Positions 1-12,341 of a stretch of DNA of 64,000 nucleotides are shown here, piece by piece; the stretch's first letter is position 1, and each line of letters opens with the position of its first letter. This stretch comes from Notospermus geniculatus (lineage: Eukaryota > Nemertea > Pilidiophora > Heteronemertea > Lineidae), in assembly GCA_002633025.1 (NCBI GenBank), contig NMRB01000119.1, positions 292,553-356,552 of the forward strand. The letters run 5' to 3'. Both the position numbers and the translations under genes were made by a program. Under the pieces are notes generated by a model that saw nothing but the letters and a program-made list of their open reading frames with translations, was not told the DNA's origin and did not search any database.

Positions 1-1018
1 ATGATTTTCATATTGCATATGTGTATATATGGCCCCAAGATCTAGGCCAAGTTCGATTTTGGGCGTGCTGCAATTCCCGCTATGGCCACTAGGGGGCGTT
101 TTGTGAAAAAATGAAAAATGGCTCTTTTACGCTAACGATCTGAACTAGGATGCTCAAATTTGAACCATAGATACATCTTATGGTGTTACATCATATATCT
201 AACGGGTTTTTGATTTAACCTAATTTTGATGGGAAAATAGGTCAAATAACGAAAAATGGGCGAATATTTTTGCTTTGCCTTTCTGTGCACTCCTAGCATT
301 TTCAGTTTTCGAAGGAATATTTTCATATTGAATACATGTATGTATGTATATGGCCTGAAGGTTTAGGTACTATCATTTCCACTTCACCAAGCGGGCACTG
401 TGCCATTGGCACTATTTTGTTTTCTGCGAGCGTTGACCATTGCATTTTAAGCGGGAAAAATGGAAAAATGTCCACCGCTCACGTGGCGCGTACTCGGTCA
501 ATCATCGCTGTTTTCCCTCGACGTAATTTTCATAATAAAGGCGATCGTCTGAAAGAACATTCGTGCACCGTTTTCCCGTTTTACATGGGATTACCATCGA
601 AACGACGTAAAAAGTAGAGCTTAATGCTTAAAGCCGCACAGTATGCACAGCTAATCACTTCCAGTTCGGCCGAATTTTAGTGCAACCTCGTTTACAGGCG
701 TGCGTAATGTATACAACCATAGAACCACACATTATTGCACTATCCTATATCGAGATTCGAGGAATCCCCTTGGGGAATCCCCAAAGCTGCGTGTAGTCTT
801 GCGCAGCCAGCCGTTTCGTTCCACAGTACTACAATACGGATTCCCAGATTTGAAACAGCGCCTGGGTGACCGAGACTATGCTCGCCGATTATAACCCATC
901 TATCTATACTGTGCGGCTTTAAAACACTGTAACTGACTGTAACTGAACGGTTTTCACTTCCAAAATACAATTCACTTTGTGGTTCAGATTTTACTCAATT
1001 AATTCCGCCTTTTTGATG
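1..1018. other. No gene recognised; partial inverted repeats
   Basis: 1-780 is AT-rich non-coding sequence with nothing identifiable. 788-880 is one arm of the inverted pair completed at 1056-1165. The 93-codon plus frame at 336 has no recognisable features. Confidence 0.5.
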
Positions 1019-1380
1019 TTAAAGGAGCTGGACGTCCAAGTTGTAAACACGATATTCACTAGTCTCGGTCACTCAGCCGCTCGGTCACCCAGCCGAATCT
1101 GAGGATCGAACGTTTGTACCGCAGTACCTGCGGAACGAAACGGTTGGCTGCGCGAGACTACATATTCACTTCAGTACATATCACCGATAATAGGTGGCAG
1201 CACAGCGTGGATAGAGAACCAGTGAGTGGTTGAGTGAGTTGCACTGGACCGGGCACCAGTCTAACGATCACGGGGCGCTACTGGTGCTGCCACCTTCACG
1301 AAGGAATAAAACTAGTTTGCTGGCCACTGTTTGTAAACAAACCAGTTTGTTTACAACTTGGACGTCGAGCTCCTTTTACG
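1019..1380. mobile_element. MITE with ends TTAAAGGAGCTGGACGTCC
   Basis: The left end AAAGGAGCTGGACGTCCAAG is mirrored at 1349-1378 as CTTGGACGTCGAGCTCCTTT. Inside is one arm (1056-1165) of a larger inverted pair with 788-880, sharing GCGCAGCCA, CCGTTTCGTTCC and TGGGTGACCGAG. Two overlapping inverted structures suggest one element inserted in or beside another. Confidence 0.7.
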
Positions 1381-1928
1381 AATTAGTGCAGTGGCAAATG
1401 TTGACAACAAACTTCATAGTTTCATTTTGAACCCAGCTGAGTCCATTTACTTTGATGAAAACTTGTAAGTAACGCCCTTTTATCTGGGACCTAGCCTGTC
1501 TCACCTCGTACACTCACTCCATGCATGCAAGGGCATGGGAAAAAATTTAGTTTATCGTCCACGTGGTTCTTGAAAATAGGCAAGAAATTACAAAATCAGC
1601 TCCTCCTGAACATGTTATGTCACCACCCCGACCCTCTAACACTGGATTTTGTCACAAAAGCGCTGAAAATACATGAAGAGCACACTATGGAAACTGTTGT
1701 TTACAGATCTACCGCTTGGCGGCGCTGTGATACGCGGCGCGGCGTGAAATTCAAACTGATAAAAAAATTAAAAAAACTTTTGCACGGCGCTGAAAATTGG
1801 CGCGGGCGGAGGACGATAAACTAAAGATTTCTTTGATTGTCCCAACACGTTGCGTAGCCCCAAACTGATGCAATTCACTTTGAAAGCCGTGTGTCACTGT
1901 GATTCCTGCCGAGGATTCCGCCACCTGT

Positions 1929-2891
1929 CTAAAGGCCCGGTCACACTTGTGCGTATATCAAGTCCTTATGGGTTCCTTATTAAAAATTTTCAATACGCAG
2001 CGGTACGCTCAAAATTTCCAAATTTTACGATTACTTTGACTTATGTGCGACGCACATCTGGCGTATAAGGAACGAATTCAGCGCACCCACTGAGTATGAG
2101 GTGCGTGTGAGTTGCGGGTGTAGTGCGAAACACTACCACGTACCCGAGATGTACGGCAAGTACGCTATCTGTGCGCTGCCTGTGTGTTTCTCATACGTTA
2201 CAAATAAGTCAAAATGCGCTGCGCGATCGTGCAGTGCGAAAATTCGTCAATACGTTGGCATTCGCTATGAGTTCGTGCAGCGTGCGTTGTATCTGCGCTG
2301 CAAGTATGCTGTGTATACGTCCAATATACGTGGCTTATACGCTGAGAGGGGAGCGTGACGGGTTAACGTACCGCGTATGAACCGCTTATCTCCCACGAAC
2401 GCATGGCGTACTCGTACCGCGCATCCGACCGATGCGAGACCGATGCACTGCGTATTGATAACTTATGACCTGCGTAACAGCGTACGCGTCATAGTTTTGT
2501 GCTTGCCCAAAACTATACTGCGTACTGGCCATACTACGCGCATGCTTCCGTATTATAAAACTTACACAAAACGATTGAGATGCGCATGAGTTGCGTGTTG
2601 TGCGTACATCTGCGAATGAAATAGATTCAATGCGCAACTCATAAGAAATTAGGATACGCAGAAGTGCGACTTTGACAGGGTCTTAACTTCCGGGCTTAAC
2701 TTATGACCAGCGTAAACCAAAACTTTCCAAAGTACTGGGCCATACTGTGCGCATGCCTGCGTACGTAAAACTTACACAAAACGACTGAGGTGCATATGTG
2801 GTGCGTATTATGCGTATGATTGCGTATGAGGAAAATGTCAATGCGGAACTGATAAGGAACTGACATACACAGAAGTGTGACTGGGCCTTAA
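1929..2891. mobile_element. AAGGCCCGGTCACACTT terminal-inverted-repeat element
   Basis: The left end AAAGGCCCGGTCACACTTGT matches the complement of the right end, TTAAGGCCCAGTCACACTTC, and GTTCCTTAT follows inside both. The interior repeats GCGTATGAGTTGCGTA-like words and contains another degenerate end pair near 2640-2700, so it may be compound. Open frames here (2101-2637, both strands) come from this repetitive GCGTA texture. Confidence 0.75.
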
Positions 2892-4806
2892 GGTGCATTA
2901 CATCAAAACAGCCCAATGTATTTCAAGAGTACGTCAGATTTGGTCCATTATTGGAGGCCTGCTGTAGGATTAGTTACAGTATTTTACTGCACCACCTCTG
3001 ATTACAGTACGTCATGACAGCCAGAGTACGGCAGATTACTGTACCAGATACATTAGATGACTGTCGGCGGAATCATGGTACGGTAAAAGACGGTCATCAT
3101 TAATGACGGTATATGATGGAAAAAATTAACAGTCGTATATCGGCAACATTGCTGCCGGTATGTTACTCTTATTTTTTACGTCGAGGGAAAACGATTCACG
3201 GTTTCTGTTTGGAAACTATTATCCGCCATTTAAATCTATCACATCTATCTCATCTAGATAACCATTCAAGGCTATTACATCTATAATCCACACATAGTGT
3301 TTCACAGGTCGGCGCTAGGCGGCGTTATGGACGCACCAACCTGTGTCCGCACGAGCCGCATCACGCCGAATTTGGCGTAAAAAAATAATAATACGCGGAC
3401 ACATCACCGCCTCAACTCGGTAATCACGTGATCTACTACGCCACGAAAGTAAATCCTAAGAAAATAGCGATATGAGGCTTATTTCTTGCAGACTTCGCAA
3501 ATAGTTGACTGATTTTTTATTTCTGATGAGAAATTGTCACAGACATGACATTGTTGAGAAGAAAAGGGTGATATTCGAGTTATGACACCGGCAGCATTCA
3601 CTGTGTGTGTAGACATTGTAGTGTACTGTAGTGTGACGACGCACAATCGCAGCTGTCAGTGGCTAACATGACAAAAAATTCAAAAAGTGTTATTGACATG
3701 TACAGCATATCTCACACAATATAGGCCCATGTATGTCATAATCATGACGGATAATGTGATACCCACACACGGAGACATCCTAGGTAGGCCTATTTTGAGA
3801 GATTCTGCAATTTATAAACCTGAAGCGAGGAATCGCCCGCCATCTTGAAAATGCAGCAAGTGGTCCTAATATGTCCCATGATGCCTTGCGCGCGCGGTGA
3901 CAGGTCAGTGCGAGGTAGGAGCGCTACCTGTCGTGACAATGATAATCCACATTAAGCCATCATTACAAGAACTTTTCTTCCACGAGCGATGACGTCATCA
4001 GCCTAATGGTTAAGCAGTGCATTTTCCGGGTATTTTTACTGATCAAAGTTATTTTATTCGAAACAGAGTGGCGATCGTAAACCAGTTCGCTCGGGAAATG
4101 AAAGTTTTGGATGTTCTCTACGTCCATACTGCTTCTGGGATTTTTCTGATTTTATCCTCCGCCGTCATTATTCTTGTTTTGAAACCCGGCTGAATGCCAT
4201 TTTAATGGTACAATCGGGGATTCCCTCGAAAAACAGCAGAGTGTCTGGGGATTCCCCAATGATAAACAATTTACGAGGGGTGGAATTAATCTGGTTCGAC
4301 CGTATATCAAAGGCTTTGATATTTCTTCAGACATCAGTGAAAATTTCATTTTGATCAGTTGTGCCTTTGTCCCGTCAATTTTGTCTTGAAAATCTCAACC
4401 TGCAGTGCTGACATGGACTAGTCCATTATTCAGAGGGGTGATGGTTGTTCGTCCAAAAATCCAGGCTATCCACTAGCTTGAATTTAAGGACTCCCCGCTC
4501 CGAAAACCCGAAAACAGCATTAGGCCTCGGCCGGAACCCCTGATAAAACCTATTGAGCCCATATTTGTTTTGGCTGTGGCATTCGTATCGTGACATCGAC
4601 TGCGAAAGCCTCAGACGCCGCGCAATGGCTATTGTAATAGGTGAGTCCGTCGAGTCCACTGTGTTCTAATTTTAGAATCGAATGACTTCAGTGATATAAG
4701 AATAGATCAGCCCCGCGTGAAACTTCTTGTAATGTACATCTGCAGCTGATGTAATAACCTCACTATTCATATTATTACTCACAGATGACAATACAATGAT
4801 TTAAAT
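2892..4806. other. No gene recognised
   Basis: Unassigned sequence with short inverted words around 2930-3170 (ACAGTA, TACGGTA) that may be an old MITE, and GGCGT-rich sequence at 3305-3400. No frame longer than 80 codons and no clear splice-framed exon was seen. Confidence 0.45.
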
Positions 4807-4815
4807 GGCTAACAC

Positions 4816-5068
4816 TAGTCTGGTCCCCTGTCGTACCGCTCCGTTCCTCCACTACTACGACAGGCCGCGTCTGCCATGTTTGCCTGTTTTCTGACACACG
4901 TATGCAAATGAGCAATAAAGACTTGTAACGTTGCGGGAGTCTCTAAAAATAGATGATGACTCATGGCGCGACCGTTGATGACGTTTGACTGACCAATCAC
5001 ATCCCGAGTTGGCGTTCAAAATGCCTGTCGTAGTAGTGAAGCGAGAACTACGACAGTGGACCAGTCTA
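4816..5068. mobile_element. hAT-like MITE with 8-9 bp target duplication
   Basis: The terminal repeats TAGTCTGGTCCCCTGTCGTA and (complement) TAGACTGGTCCACTGTCGTA differ at two places. GGCTAACAC flanks both sides (4807-4815 and 5069-5077). Inner CTGTCGTA/TACGACAG palindromes repeat near each end and look like protein-binding subterminal repeats. Confidence 0.85.
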
Positions 5069-5299
5069 GGCTAACACAACAATCGTTTCGAAATTCTCTC
5101 TTGAGGCATGATATATCATATTGTTCGCCTCTCCGTTTAAAATGCGGAATCAGAGGTATTATTAATAGGGTTTTAGAAATGAAAGGTGTTGACGTCATAC
5201 ATCTTTCCAAGAGTGATCCCAAGTCATCACACACCAATGATACATCCAACTAGTGTCTGAACGGCCTGTTCAGAACAATTCTCGTTCGAATTCCACTAA

Positions 5300-6358
5300 A
5301 TTGCTTTACAGGAAACGTCGACACTGAAATATGCTTTTCGGCGGGCATTTGCGATTATACCAGCTCTCACAAAAACGGGCAAGACATCAGTCCAATACAC
5401 GTTTACTTCTGGTACTTCTATCATTATATGTCACTTGAGAGCGAAAAAAGCACCAATCGGCAGATATCTGGTGTATCATTTTAATTCTGCTAAAAGGATG
5501 TATCTGGTTGCTATGAACTCGTCCTACAGTTATGCAGAGCACCCTCAAGACATGGGTTTTTACCAGTATTTCGCCGTAGTGTTCTACCGGAGAGAATTAA
5601 TGTTGTACGATCTGAGGAAGGGTGGGTTGACTGGCCGTGTCTCCTTTCCGGTAAACCGTAGGCCTATCGTTATTGGTTGTGTTTTCAAACCATATCAGAC
5701 GTTCTTGACACAAGGAGACATGGCATTTCATATCAGAACACTCCCTAATGGAAATAATACAGATGGTAACATAAGAGAAATTGTAATTTATCGTTGTAAC
5801 ATTGAATACAGAAAAAAAGAAACCATTTTGTACTTAACGAATCCGGTTATTATTGAGAACGTCGAAATTAGTCGATATTGGCAGGTAATAACGCCGCGTA
5901 TCATACTTAGCCAGGATGTCATTCTTACCCAAGTCAAGAAAGGGAAAATGTATGACTTTATTTTATTCAGAAACTGTTCTCATTGGCAAGAACCAATTCA
6001 TCACGAATGGAGTTTCGCGAAAAACATGGAATTCCGTTTCTTTATTAGTAATTACCAGTTTAATACGATCCTCTTTTCCTCGTGGATTGCTTAGAAAACC
6101 TTCGGGTTATATGTTCGTGGAACGAACAACAGTATAGTTACCAGTACATGTAATGCTCCGGCGTTTAGACTTCTGCCTGTCACGTTTTTGAAGGAATATC
6201 CGAATCTATCTGGGAAAGGAATCATGTGGCGGCGTTTGCGAAGCATGGGTATGAGTGAAACAGGATCCCTATTACATGTGCCTCACTTCACCAAATGGCG
6301 TGGTAATCACAAATATTTTTCTTTCAATCGGGTCTGTGTTTACGAAAGAGTACAATAA
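5300..6358 (+). pseudogene. Unrecognised long frame with one internal TAG
   Basis: From 5300, just after an in-frame TAA at 5297-5299, a frame stays open for 264 codons. It meets TAG at 6092-6094 and then stays open in the same frame for 87 more codons to TAA at 6356. The first ATG is at 5435. A TTTACAG acceptor-like site ends at 5311 and would enter this frame at GAA in phase 0, so the region could instead be the last exon of a spliced gene. The product is rich in aromatic and basic residues and in beta-prone segments. No signal peptide, membrane helix or family motif was recognised. A decayed gene or transposon-encoded protein is most likely; an intact 264-codon protein is possible. It starts about 230 bp downstream of a hAT-like MITE (4816-5068). 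Confidence 0.45.
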
Positions 6359-6804
6359 GTGCATCATCTTGTCCAGCTGGCGAGTTGGTTAACTTTTCCT
6401 GAAACCATGCTAAGTTTTAAACAAGATGTCATTGTAAATGTCGTATGGTTCCCGAGATATACAGGTTCTTCTTCCGGTACATGAATGGTACATTGATAGA
6501 GATCAAGATAGGTTGATAGAGATCAGGATACATTTACATCCAGAGATCAGGGTACATTGACTGATGGATTACGATGAGGCCCATAGAATTTGATCTCATG
6601 TCAATAACTCATCCCGTAATTGACCTTGACCTTGATCTTGATATCTGATGGTTCTAGGACAAAATGTACCTGGACATTGGTACTGGACAAAAGTTACCCG
6701 GACAAAATGTACCTAGGACAAAATGTACCTAGGACAGGTACCCAGACAAATGGTACCTTTTGTCCAGTACATTTTGTCCTAGGTACGTTTTGTCCTGTCA
6801 CCAT

Positions 6805-7571
6805 ATCTGATCATCAAGGTCATTGCATAATCGAAATGGACATTCTCAATAACCTAAGTATGTCTAATATCATGCCTCTGCCTCTACCACAGGCAGAGAT
6901 ATTTCAAATTATCAAGTTTGACCTTGACCTTGACCTCTGATCATCAAGGTCACTGCATAATCGAAATGGGCATCATCAACAACCTAAGTATGGTAATATC
7001 ATTCCCCTATCTCTACCGCAGGCAGATATATTTCAAATTATCAAGTTTGATATATCAAAATCTCATGATATTTCAATCACCCGGACACGTGAGGCTGAGA
7101 ATTTTAACGCAGTCCAATCCTTGGATAAGCAGGCATGAACTAAGACTTGTTTCATGTTGCTTAGTTGACAATATGGCAAGTTATCTCACATCTCAGATCA
7201 AAAGTAATCAGTCCATTCGATTCCTAGGGTATGAAAACCTAAGGGTAGAACTTGTTTCTGTTGTTCTAGATGCTAAAGGAGCCGAGTTATGGCATCAGAT
7301 AAAGGCGTGACGGACAAAATATCAAGTCTGATATGTTGATTACATCATGATGGAGGCATCGGATGTTGAAAATGATTAGTTCATTGGATTGCCCAGGTTG
7401 ACAAACCTAGGGGTAGGATGCGTTACCAGAGCTGTAGCTGTTCAAGGAGATAAGATATGAAGGCGTGACAGACGGACACACACAGACGGACAGACAGACA
7501 CCACAGACAGACAGACAGACACCATGACCAAAAACAATATGGTTCCCGATCTTGATGATCGGGAACCATAA
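6805..7571 (+). repeat. CAGA-tailed interspersed repeat ending in a hairpin
   Basis: A 130-bp block beginning TGATCATCAAGGTCATTGCA is tandemly doubled (6805-6930, 6939-7060). It is followed by a low-copy-looking body, then GGCGTGACAGACGGACAC with CAGA repeats (about 7466-7521), then a perfect 14-bp hairpin TATGGTTCCCGATC (7538-7570). The last part reads as the 3' end of a retroposon. Just before it, 6655-6800 carries inverted GGACAAAATGTACC and TTTTGTCC motifs. Confidence 0.65.
7538..7570. other. Perfect 14-bp hairpin TATGGTTCCCGATC
   Basis: TATGGTTCCCGATC is followed by the loop TTGAT and the exact complement. It ends the CAGA-tailed repeat and is probably a structural 3' end of that element, not a bacterial-type terminator. 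Confidence 0.8.
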
Positions 7572-7849
7572 AAACTGCCCAGCTAGTCAAACACAAACTT
7601 CTTTCAACTTCTCTTGTTTAAAGTTTTTGCGCGGCCATCTTGCATGCACAATATCAAGTGACTTCACCTAGAACAACCTCGCCCCGACGTCTGTAAATCG
7701 GAACCTGCGTACAGTTTGTAACAAAAAGTGGACCCACGGTACAATTTCACTTGAGGACATCGAACCTGGTTATTTTATGTCTTAATGGAAAACTTTTGGC
7801 TCAACCTGAGTCCGAGATCTTTGTTGGTGCATAGATCTATGCAGCGATC

Positions 7850-8743
7850 CAAAGAGATGAAAAGCACAAAAATTGACACACAATATATGATAAATAAAAA
7901 GGCAATTTCCAGAGTGTTTGCGAATTTTCGACCCCAACTCTAGCGTCCAATGGAACTACCTAGTATGTCACATTTTGGTATTTTCGAGAAAAATGGGTTT
8001 ATATTTCCAGGTCCAATATTAAGAGTTGGAATGACAACTTGGAAGAGTTTTGTTGTGGAAAACACTTCTAGGCCTAGGCCTAATTAATTGTTCTGAAGTA
8101 CATTTTAAGATGTTTTTAAAAAAATGTTAAATAACAGGATTAAATGCGACTTGCTATGTTTTACCTCTGTTTTCATGCTGACTTTGCAAAGGTAAAAACC
8201 TAGCAAGTCACAATTCTGATGCTTACTGATGTCCCTTGGAGTAATAAATGAGACAAATTGTAAATAGACGAATAGAAAGTTTATTAATTTTAAAATTAAA
8301 ACCATTTCGAACTTCCTAAACACTCCAGCACACTTCAGTGACTCACATGAGGTACAGAGGAAAAACATAGTAAGTAACATGTGCATATCATTGAACAAAG
8401 CAGGCAAGTGTGCTCTTACTAGGTTTTACTTTGGGAAGCATTGACCGAGTGGTGCACTTACTATGCTTTACGTTTCTCATCCTGAGGCTTTGGCGGACAT
8501 TTTGTAAAAAAAACTGTTTATTATGGTGAAAAAATACCTATGAAGTACGAATTTGGCCTTAACTCAGTTTTTCCAAAAATGTGACTTACTAGGTAGTTCC
8601 ATTGGACGCTAGAACTAGGGTCTTCTTCAGGCTGGAACTTTACAATCCGAAACTCTAGAACAGACAAGTTCCAGCCTGAAGAAGACCCCAGTTGGGGTCG
8701 AAAATTCGCAAACACTCTGGAAATTGCCTTTTTATTTATCACA
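7850..8743. mobile_element. Inverted-arm retroposon with 12-bp target duplication and hammerhead-like hairpin
   Basis: TATGCAGCGATC flanks the element at 7838-7849 and 8744-8755. Large inverted arms (7884-7975 against 8570-8740) share GATAAATAAAAAGGCAATTT and GCGAATTTTCGACCCC. The left end, AAAGAGATGAAAAGCACAAA, recurs as the end of the insertion at 43964-44018. The right arm has the hairpin described at 8676-8703. Long target duplications plus inverted copies of the body recall Penelope-like retroelements; no reverse transcriptase frame is present. Confidence 0.7.
8676..8703 (+). ncRNA. Hammerhead-ribozyme-like core motif
   Basis: CTGAAGA (8676-8682) fits the hammerhead CUGANGA box. A hairpin GACCCC-AGTT-GGGGTC (8684-8699) and GAAA (8700-8703) follow, in hammerhead order. 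One extra A (8683) separates the box from stem II. Stems I and III and the cleavage site were not identified. The 48553-48590 copy keeps box, stem and GAAA although loop bases changed (GACCC-CGGTTA-GGGTC). Confidence 0.35.
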
Positions 8744-9141
8744 TATGCAGCGATCAATGTAAACCCTGCACCCCCTGGTCAGGGTTTCGACACTAATGGA
8801 CACTTCAGAAACTGAAATTCGCCCAGGGATCGACATTTTTGTACCCAAGGTGTTGCATACATTCACCAGCAATTCACCACCTTAGGGTCGTTGAATTGGC
8901 CAGACTTCGACTCTTTTTCACCAATGGGAAAGCAGTGTGCGTCAGGAAATCAACATAAAGAGGGTTTGCGATAGAGATCCACGTTCGAGGACAATAGTAG
9001 AAGACAACAATGGTTGCCATGGTTTGCTACTGTTGCTCCTACAACATGACTGCTAAGTGCATTGTTTTTCCTGACCACCAATATGTGTGCATTTCCACCC
9101 AGGCGTTGCGAGACAGACACCATCCATACAATCACACTTAA

Positions 9142-9389
9142 AGATAATGTATCACGACTTCATTGTTTACATTCGATGTTTGTAAAAATTGATGTTTACA
9201 TTATGTTAATCTGGATTTTTGGGACATGCCAACCCACCAAAATGAATACTTCTGGACTCAACAGAACTTCTAGAGGGGCACGCCACCAATAATTTTCTCA
9301 CAACACAACGAAAGCCTGGACATAAACAAACAAAATGTAAATAAACAATGAATTTCGTGGCCCGCGAAAATATCTGTGATACATTATCT
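9142..9389. mobile_element. TTAA-delimited MITE (AGATAATGTATCAC ends)
   Basis: The ends AGATAATGTATCAC and GTGATACATTATCT sit between TTAA at 9138-9141 and TTAA at 9390-9393. The right end continues inward as AATTTCGTGGCCCGCGAAAAT. TTAA targets are used by piggyBac and Kolobok transposons; which one moved this element is not clear. A 53-bp relative lies at 21777-21829. Confidence 0.85.
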
Positions 9390-9393
9390 TTAA

Positions 9394-10180
9394 GGGGGCG
9401 GTAGTGGAAACATACAGCGCCGTTTTAGTGCGGCGGTCGAAGGTTGAACCGTCTTATTTATGAATAACCATGTATTGTTAATAAAATTAGGCGTCAAGGA
9501 CAAGCTGATCATGGTTCGTTGCCAAAACCTACACTCTTACAAAAATATTGTCCAGCACAATGCTTTTGTACACCCGGTGCGTCCGTGCGCATAGGCCTAT
9601 TTTAATGACAATAAGGAGGTTACTTTAATAGCCCGCGTATTTCGAAAAGCGTAAGCGTGTTTAGGCCAAAATATGAAAATTTTGGAAAGGCTTTTCTCGT
9701 CCATCAGACATCGCACTTCAGTGGTTTCTTTTCATTTGGCAGCAGTATATTTGTGCGCAGGGCGCGATGTTGAGATTTTTGCACTATTCAACAGGATTCG
9801 GGAGATATTCTAAAAGTTCATTTTTGACCAATTTTTGGCATAAATTACATAATTATCATTACTAAGAATTAGAATTTGCAAATTATCTCAACGTCGGCAC
9901 CTGCACATATGTATTCCCCAAAATTTTGTGGTAAAACGCCAGGTCCCAGTCGCCTTGTTGCCGAGAAATCTATGACGAAAAAGTCAAATGTGGGTCTCAT
10001 TGTTTGCTTAATTAGCTGATAAATGAAAGATGAAAGCACACCGTTTACAATTCAGATGTGTAGAACAAGAGTAGCAATTTCATAGAAATACATGAAATCG
10101 ATGCTACCTTTTTGCTTGAAGAAAATATGAATTGTTTTCAGTCGCCATTTGCAGTGCGCTTCCTTATGGCTACCGCCCCC
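9394..10180. mobile_element. TTAA-delimited MITE (GGGGGCGGTAG ends)
   Basis: The ends GGGGGCGGTAG and CTACCGCCCCC lie between TTAA at 9390-9393, shared with the neighbouring element, and TTAA at 10181-10184. The 787-bp body has no open frame of note. Confidence 0.85.
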
Positions 10181-10184
10181 TTAA

Positions 10185-12341
10185 ACGAAAGGATTTCTTT
10201 CAAATTTCGGCATTTTCACTGAAGCCTAATTTGTACTTCGACGCACGACCATCACTGGCGACCGACGCGCGTTCTTGCGTTCGACGCCGACCCCGTCGTA
10301 CGATTTGGTAGTCCGAACACTGCCTCCTGTTGCTCATTTGCAGAACTGACGGCCGCAACAAGAGTCAGATGAAGCCTATCGCGGGGGGTCTATTTTGATT
10401 ATTATCACGGTTTCTAAAATAAATCCTCTTCACTAGCAACATCAGTTAGCCGCTAATTCAACAATGGACCGCTGCTATGAAGGAGTGCGCACACATTTAA
10501 ATGCGGGCAAGACCACAACAATAGTCAAAATATTTAAACATGAGCAGAACAATTGCTCGAGATAAGTTCAGAACAATTATATCCACCTGCCATCTAGAAA
10601 ACCAACAATGTCTGCGTGGAGACGATTTATGGTCAATATTACCGCCAAGATCACAACTGTCACAACATCGAGGTGGACGCTGGAGCATTTACAAGTATAG
10701 CCATCTGGTGATTTAGAGAAGAATCAGAACGATGATGTTTCAAAAGAATCGAGCAGGATGTATTGAGAGCATTTCGTGAAGATCATCAGCTTTTGTTCTG
10801 GTGATACAGAGCAGCCCTTCCCACTTGCAGGGACCAAGAAAGACACTCGACTTTCATAATACTTTGTACATTTCCTCCTTTTTATATCTGGTGGAGCAAA
10901 CCTGACTATGAGCGATCAGATCTCACTGAGGGCCCAGCAACCAGATTAGCTTTCAAAAACTTTTAATCTACTTTCAGAAATACAGATTTAAATGTAAACG
11001 GTCCCTGAGGCACGAGACACCCTGTTGGCAAACCTTAGTGTGAAAAAAATATATTTCACCAAGCTCTTGCAATTACAAGACAAAGCCTGCTGGCCGGGCA
11101 TTCATGAGAGATTCATCGCTTAGTTCACAACAGAGCCACAAGTCAAAGATAGTGAAGTGTCATTGTTGCAACCAAAAGCTAAGAATGAGAGTAAACAATG
11201 CAAATACATGTAACTCTTAATTCAACAAAAGAGGTTGTGGTTTCTGTAATTGCCAACGGTGTTTTTGTTTTTATGGGCAAGTTTTCTAACAAAAGTACAG
11301 TATTCTGTGGGACTGACGGTGACTGCATTGTTACCAACAACTTAATATCAGATATCATAGATTTCTGCGGTCTCTTCATGAAGATCACATAGCCTCTGGC
11401 ATATTAAACCTAACTGTACAAACTTGTAACCCCTTCTTTTACCCCTTCTTTCACCTGATCTGCCCTTTTCACTATCCCTATCTGCTAAATCACAACATGA
11501 GACTGGTGACGAAGGTCAAATTTCCTTCATGATATCAAAACATCATTATCTTTGTGGTTGATATCAGCAAAACTTTGACAAGTTCACTGCACAAATACTA
11601 AGCCTTAATTTCTTTATTACTAAATGAACATTTCAGAGCAAAAAATAATATAAATTCAGGGAGGGGTAGGGCAGTAAGGTGAAGGCTCATCATTTGAAAT
11701 TCTATCAGGATGGCTTCAGCTTCAAAACAAAAACAGACATTATTGCCAGCGAGTGAGTTTTCTCAATAGGATGTGCAGGGGGTCAGTTCAGGAAAATCTC
11801 CTTTCATGATATTAGATGATAATCTGCATTTAATAAGAAAAGCTTGACTCAAAAGGAAATTTGAATACAAAGACTGATGGACACATGGTCACTGGGAACC
11901 TATAGCCTATGTGTCTGCTTTTTGAGCCTTGTAACCATTATTTTCATAACAGAGAGAGAAACCTCATCCCATGGTGACAGCCTCAATTTCCTCCCAAAGT
12001 GACCACCTACATATTTTCTCTGGCAAACTTTTACGAAGTAGAAAACATATTGTCAATAGTTCAAAACATTTCATGTGCAGTCTTATGACTGCAGGAAAGG
12101 GTACTCCATTTCTTTGACAGATGGATAAAATGCCTTTTGGGGTCCATTATATCATTATCAAAGACAGGTTTTTAAAACCTGACAGGAGATGAAGCAGAAA
12201 TGTGCAACTTTTATCATATTTTGATGTTGTTGTTCAGATTCTCCATTAAAAAATGACAACTTGCATAACATTAATGGATCTGTAAAATTCACTTCTTTTG
12301 ACCCGGGACCAGAAAATCTTGACAACGCCTTGAACTGTGAC
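10185..12341. other. No gene recognised
   Basis: Mostly AT-rich unique sequence. An opposing pair of frames at 11179-11392 overlap on both strands and neither is convincing. It may be an intron or 3' flank of the RCC1-like gene. Confidence 0.4.

Noticed and set aside
2101-2637. Several overlapping frames on both strands
   Set aside because: They arise from GCGTA-rich repeat sequence of a terminal-inverted-repeat element.
6048-6094. A 47-nt GT-AG intron removing the internal TAG of the 5300-6358 frame
   Set aside because: Its length is not a multiple of three and would shift the open frame that follows.
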